Shown piece after piece: positions 5,416 to 6,009 of a DNA stretch of 6,009 bases. Position numbers and translations under genes: made by a program. This DNA is from Nitrospirota bacterium (GTDB lineage: Bacteria; Nitrospirota; Nitrospiria; Nitrospirales; UBA8639), in assembly GCA_020348185.1 (NCBI GenBank), contig CP070743.1, positions 318,274-324,282 of the forward strand. The letters run 5' to 3'. Below the pieces are notes generated by a model that was not told the origin of the DNA, searched no databases, and saw only the letters and a list, made by a program, of their open reading frames with translations. The first letter of the stretch is position 1; each line of letters opens with the position of its first letter.

Positions 5416-6009
5416 TCATGCTGATCGACTCAATGACCGTGCATCGGAACGTTCGGTTCCTTCTCCAAGTACCACGATATCATATTGTTCGAGATGAAGC
5501 ATTGGATCGGATTCAATGAGAATTTGGTGATTATACTCTTCCTCTAATTGCTCAACCCCCCGATGTTCGGTATCAAATAACAATTCGACCACTCGAGGAT
5601 TGGCCCCAACCACCACACGCTGTCGCTCTCGACTACTTCCAATCCGTCGAATGTCTCGAAATATATCATACACGACGGTCATGGCCGACCTGGTGTATCC
5701 CCGACCTTCGCAATCGCTGCATATTTCCGATAAAGTTCGCAGGATATCCTCTCGGACCCGTTCTCTGGATATTTCAATTAACCCGAGCTCAGAGATTCGT
5801 GAAATTCTGGTTTGAGCCTTATCCGAAGCCATCGCATCGACTAACGCTTGATACACCTTTTCTCTGTTGCGCTCCCTCTCCATGTCAATGAAATCAATAA
5901 TGATGATCCCTCCGATGCCCCGAAGCTTAATTTGATAGGCGATTTCTTTTGCGGCTTCCAGATTATTTTTGAGAATGGTCTCTTCTTGGTCTCGTTTTCC
6001 TACAAATCG
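5416..6009 (-). CDS. rng: Ribonuclease G/E family endoribonuclease, C-terminal part (5' end outside the window)
   Basis: RNase G and RNase E are cytoplasmic single-strand-specific endoribonucleases of rRNA maturation and mRNA decay. The frame is open to the right edge, giving 197 residues here; the ATG at 5883 is only the Met of the conserved IDFIDM and not the start. The fragment opens with RFVGKRDQEE and continues through NLEAAKEIAYQ and GGIIIIDFIDM, where D39 corresponds to E. coli RNase E D346, a magnesium ligand; the partner D303 would lie just outside. Then come SDKAQTRIS, ISELGLIEISR and the zinc-link motif CSDCEGRG (C97, C100). The remaining 93 or so residues form the small C-terminal domain ending near YDIVVL. 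There is no long RNase E-type scaffold tail, so RNase G is the better name. E. coli R373 falls on Q66 here, a non-basic change. It lies 95 bases upstream of dprA on the same strand. Confidence 0.93.
   Translation of the reverse strand, partial: RFVGKRDQEETILKNNLEAAKEIAYQIKLRGIGGIIIIDFIDMERERNREKVYQALVDAMASDKAQTRISRISELGLIEISRERVREDILRTLSEICSDCEGRGYTRSAMTVVYDIFRDIRRIGSSRERQRVVVGANPRVVELLFDTEHRGVEQLEEEYNHQILIESDPMLHLEQYDIVVLGEGTERSDARSLSRSA

Noticed and set aside
5416..5883. A complete 155-residue gene starting at ATG 5883
   Set aside because: The frame stays open to the right edge, and the upstream codons encode the conserved RNase G/E sequence, so the ATG is the internal Met of IDFIDM.

Overview
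The window carries four bacterial housekeeping genes, three complete and one cut by the right edge, separated by gaps filled with an unusual degenerate repeat. clpX (ClpXP unfoldase) lies on the + strand. topA (DNA topoisomerase I), dprA (single-strand DNA loading protein of the DprA/Smf family) and the 3' part of a ribonuclease G/E gene lie on the - strand, transcribed in the order rng, dprA, topA. clpX and topA converge. All four reading frames look intact and show the key residues of their families, so this is core chromosome and not an accessory island.

The organism is a Gram-negative-type bacterium with roughly balanced base composition. The dprA-topA pairing, the protein style and intergenic runs of GTC-AAA words recall Nitrospirota (Nitrospira-like) genomes. 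That is a low-confidence guess from memory and could not be searched here.

Layout: 1-154 is an intergenic repeat; 155-1414 clpX; 1415-1608 a second repeat between the convergent genes; 1609-3939 topA (GTG start, clear Shine-Dalgarno); 3940-4180 a third repeat, holding a candidate topA promoter; 4181-5320 dprA; 5321-5415 a gap with a related TTTCAGG/CCTGAAA repeat; 5416-6009 the RNase G/E 3' end. No stretch without a gene exceeds about 240 bases.

The part most worth a second look is the set of gaps. Three of them hold tandem degenerate units of 8-9 bp, roughly GTCNAAAR, in a purine-rich arm, followed by a pyrimidine-rich arm that is the approximate reverse complement. Each gap could therefore fold into a long imperfect hairpin. 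The copies before and after clpX share an exact 16-base heading (AAGTTTCAGGGTCGAA) and a 9-base word (CAGAGGGTC) at the start of the second arm, so they are probably members of one dispersed family. I do not recognise a named family. Function is unknown; transcript-end structure, mRNA processing site, protein binding array or a mobile origin are all possible.

The genes serve general maintenance: regulated proteolysis (ClpX), supercoil relaxation (TopA), handling of incoming or recombining single-stranded DNA (DprA) and RNA maturation and decay (RNase G/E). Nothing in the sequence ties them into one dedicated pathway.
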